Source of the DNA: UBA9676 sp036522155
Lineage (GTDB): Bacteria > Actinomycetota > Actinomycetes > Streptosporangiales > Streptosporangiaceae
Reading direction: 5' to 3'
NCBI GenBank assembly: GCA_036522155.1
Contig: DATDGI010000026.1
Location: 1-23,361 of the forward strand
Length of the DNA: 23,361 bases
The notes beneath the pieces were generated by a model. The model was not told the DNA's origin. It saw only the letters and a program-made list of their open reading frames with translations, and did no database searches. Shown piece after piece: positions 21,347 through 23,361 of the stretch. The translations under genes and the position numbers were made by a program. Each line of letters opens with the position of its first letter. Positions within the stretch are counted from its first letter, which is position 1.

Positions 21347-23361
21347 ATGTCCGCTGCAACGGGGTGCAGCACCGGACCAGCCGCGCGGTTCGCGCTGATG
21401 AAGTTCCGGCCGCCAGCGCTGCCCGCAATCTTGGTCGCACGGCCTGCGTTGCATGGACGGCTGACGGCGGGGGGCGGCAAGCACCTGACCGTTGTGGTGG
21501 GGACGGCTGGAGCGGGCAAGAGCGTGCTCTTAGCGGACTGGGCGGCGGCCAGACCACCGGGCACGACTTCCTGGCTCGCCTGCGACGGTGCCGATGCTCA
21601 CCCGGTCCGGTTCTGGGCTGGTTTCGTCGAGGCTCTGCGGGTGATCGAACCCGAGGTTGGGGGGGACGCTGCCGACCTGCTCGCAATGGAGGAGGTCGTG
21701 TCGCCCGATGTCACCGCGTCGATCGCGAACGACGCCGCGTACTTGCCGAGAGGGTCGGCGATCATTGTGGACGACTTCCACTACGCGTCGGCCGCGGCGG
21801 CCAAGAGCATGATCGATCTTATTGAGCGCTGGCCTGCCGAGACTTCCCAGCTGGTGTTGTCCGGCCGCGCCGACCCTCCGCTGCGGCTGCACCGGCTGCG
21901 GATGTCGGGCGAGCTGTGCGAGCTTCGCGACCCTGACCTGTGTTTCTCGCTGGCCGAAAGCCGCGATCTGCTGGCGAACTTCGGCGTGGAGGTCACCGCT
22001 GCCGACCTGGAGGTGCTCCATCAGCGAAGCGAGGGGTGGGCGGCGGCCCTCCAGATGGTGGCGCTGTCGCTGCGCGGCACCGCCGATCCAGCCCGGGTAG
22101 CGCGGGCGATCAAGATCCGCAGCCACACGATCGCCGAGTACTTCATCGCTGAGGTTCTCGATCAGCAGCCCTCAGCAATTGCCCAGTTCATGCTCGACAC
22201 GTCCATCCTCGGTGTGCTGACCGCAGACGCCTGTGCAGCGGTCACCGGCAGGCGGGATGCGGCGGCGCTGCTGCGCGGCATCGACAGCGCCGACCTGTTC
22301 GTGGTGGCGCTCGATGATGAACGGACAACCTTCCGGTACCACCGTCTGGTGCGGCAAGTGCTGCGCGCTGAGCTGCGGGCCAGGGACGAGGCCCGGGAGC
22401 AGATGCTTCAGTTGCGTGCCGCCGAATGGTTCGAGGCAGCCGGTGACAGCCGGCACGCGGCCCGCCACTTTCTGGCGGCACGACAGGTGGACCGGGCGCT
22501 GACCCCCTTGCAGGACCAGGTTGTTACCGACTTCCTGCACGATCCGGTGGTGCCGGTACGGCTGGATCTGAGCATGATCGACCGCTCGCGGCTGGCGGAT
22601 ACCCCTGAACAGCTGCTGGCCCTGGCGGCCGACCTGCTGCTCTGGGGTGACACGGCTCGCGGCGCCGAGTTTCTGGACCTGCTCAAGCAGACCCGGCCAT
22701 CGATCCCGCCGAAGTCGAGGCTGGCCGCCCGGTTCGCGGCGATGCGCTCGTTCCGCTTCACCCTGGCCGGCCAGGCGAACAAAGCCGTGCGTGAGGCCTT
22801 GGCCGCGCGAGCCATCCAGGAGCAGACGCAGCTTAAGGACGAATGGGCCGCCATCGTGTCATTGATCCTCATGCGTGCCTATACCCTCCTGGAGGACCCT
22901 CAGGCGGTCGCGCGTGAGGCAGCCATGGCCCTGGCGATGCCCGAGATCACCGAGCCGGTCAAGCTGGTCATGGTGCCCGGCGCCCTGGCGCTGGCCTGGT
23001 TCCAGTCCGGCCAGCTGGCCAAGGCCGCTGAGGCCGCCAGGGCCGCTGAGGCCGATGCCCGCCGACTGGGGTTCGACCAGCATTTCTTCGCTATAGATCA
23101 TCTGCGTACGCTCACCGGCCTGGCGCTGGAGCGCCGCGACCTTGATACCGCCGAACATCTCACTGAGCGGGCGCTATCGGTAACGGAACAGCACTGGCCG
23201 GCCTTTGAGTTCCTGGCGTTGCTCGACCGGGCCCGGATCTGCGCCGCCCGGGGGGACATCCGCGACGCGCTGGCTACCGTCGAGGCCGCGCGCCAGGTCC
23301 TGGCCGGGACCAGCTCGGTGCTGCTGGCCGGGGCCGATGAGCCTGAGGCGCTGCTGCGCCT
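21347..23361 (+). CDS. MalT/LuxR-type large ATP-binding regulator, partial
   Basis: An open frame of 671 codons with no stop before the window end. Walker A GTAGAGKS lies at 52-59, a Walker-B-like stretch SAIIVDDFHY near 131-140, and VLSGRADPPLRLHRLR near 173-188 is typical of MalT-type (LAL, STAND) regulators. The ATPase part is followed by winged-helix text (YHRLVRQVLRAELR) and then tetratricopeptide-like helices rich in Ala, Leu and Arg to the end. A LuxR DNA-binding domain would be expected beyond the edge. The opening KFRPPALPAILVARPALHGR is the classical family start. The ATG has GGGGAG directly before it, an unusually short spacing, so the start is moderately certain. Leu62 is coded by TTA. 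It is divergent from arcA. Confidence 0.87.
   Translation, partial: MSAATGCSTGPAARFALMKFRPPALPAILVARPALHGRLTAGGGKHLTVVVGTAGAGKSVLLADWAAARPPGTTSWLACDGADAHPVRFWAGFVEALRVIEPEVGGDAADLLAMEEVVSPDVTASIANDAAYLPRGSAIIVDDFHYASAAAAKSMIDLIERWPAETSQLVLSGRADPPLRLHRLRMSGELCELRDPDLCFSLAESRDLLANFGVEVTAADLEVLHQRSEGWAAALQMVALSLRGTADPARVARAIKIRSHTIAEYFIAEVLDQQPSAIAQFMLDTSILGVLTADACAAVTGRRDAAALLRGIDSADLFVVALDDERTTFRYHRLVRQVLRAELRARDEAREQMLQLRAAEWFEAAGDSRHAARHFLAARQVDRALTPLQDQVVTDFLHDPVVPVRLDLSMIDRSRLADTPEQLLALAADLLLWGDTARGAEFLDLLKQTRPSIPPKSRLAARFAAMRSFRFTLAGQANKAVREALAARAIQEQTQLKDEWAAIVSLILMRAYTLLEDPQAVAREAAMALAMPEITEPVKLVMVPGALALAWFQSGQLAKAAEAARAAEADARRLGFDQHFFAIDHLRTLTGLALERRDLDTAEHLTERALSVTEQHWPAFEFLALLDRARICAARGDIRDALATVEAARQVLAGTSSVLLAGADEPEALLR

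Noticed and set aside
21271..21825. A 184-codon + strand frame overlapping the MalT-like gene
   Set aside because: The MalT-like frame has a Walker A motif and stays open to the window end; this one is a short out-of-frame shadow.

Overview
The window comes from a very GC-rich chromosome with dense genes, many GTG starts, codon third positions that are nearly always G or C, and a DUF397 / DUF5753-type helix-turn-helix pair. These traits point to a filamentous or related actinobacterium (Actinomycetes). No rRNA, tRNA, CRISPR array, insertion sequence or phage gene was seen.

Left edge (1-2945): the N-terminus of a probable acyl-CoA synthetase runs off the left end. It is followed by a DUF2254 membrane protein, a convergent flavodoxin-like protein and a small DUF3054 membrane protein. 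Two GC-rich repeat tracts flank the DUF3054 gene: a 24-bp triplicate at 2209-2280 and a pyrimidine-rich tract at 2748-2945.

Central block (2946-18764), the most interesting part: a class-III aminotransferase; a spermidine/putrescine-type ABC transporter (Tat lipoprotein binding protein, two permeases and, on the other strand, the ATPase); a TetR regulator; a PYROXD2-like FAD oxidoreductase; a fused ADP-forming acyl-CoA synthetase; a conserved hypothetical; a cupin; a DadA-like FAD oxidoreductase; and an acyl-CoA dehydrogenase. Four copies of one palindrome (GACTGAAC-n-TTCAGTC type, at 2952, 4425, 11199 and 17476) lie in front of the aminotransferase, in front of the transporter operon, in the tetR/PYROXD2 divergent gap and in the dadA/acyl-CoA dehydrogenase divergent gap. 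In three of the four the palindrome begins inside a good -10 box that has a -35 box 17-18 bp upstream. I read the block as one TetR-controlled regulon for uptake of a cationic amine or amino compound and its oxidation, deamination, CoA activation and dehydrogenation. The substrate cannot be read from the sequence. A DUF397 / helix-turn-helix pair with its own promoter-like region and an AT-richer tail interrupts the block between the permeases and the ATPase.

Right block (18765-23361): a STAS-domain protein and a DUF1269 membrane protein in one operon, an arginine deiminase with no other arc genes nearby, and the first 671 codons of a large MalT/LuxR-type ATP-binding regulator that runs off the right end. 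A near-identical 18-bp palindrome (TCACCCTYCCGGGGGTGA) stands 75-80 bp upstream of both the DUF1269 gene and the arginine deiminase gene. This suggests a second, separate regulon, possibly for stress or low-energy conditions.
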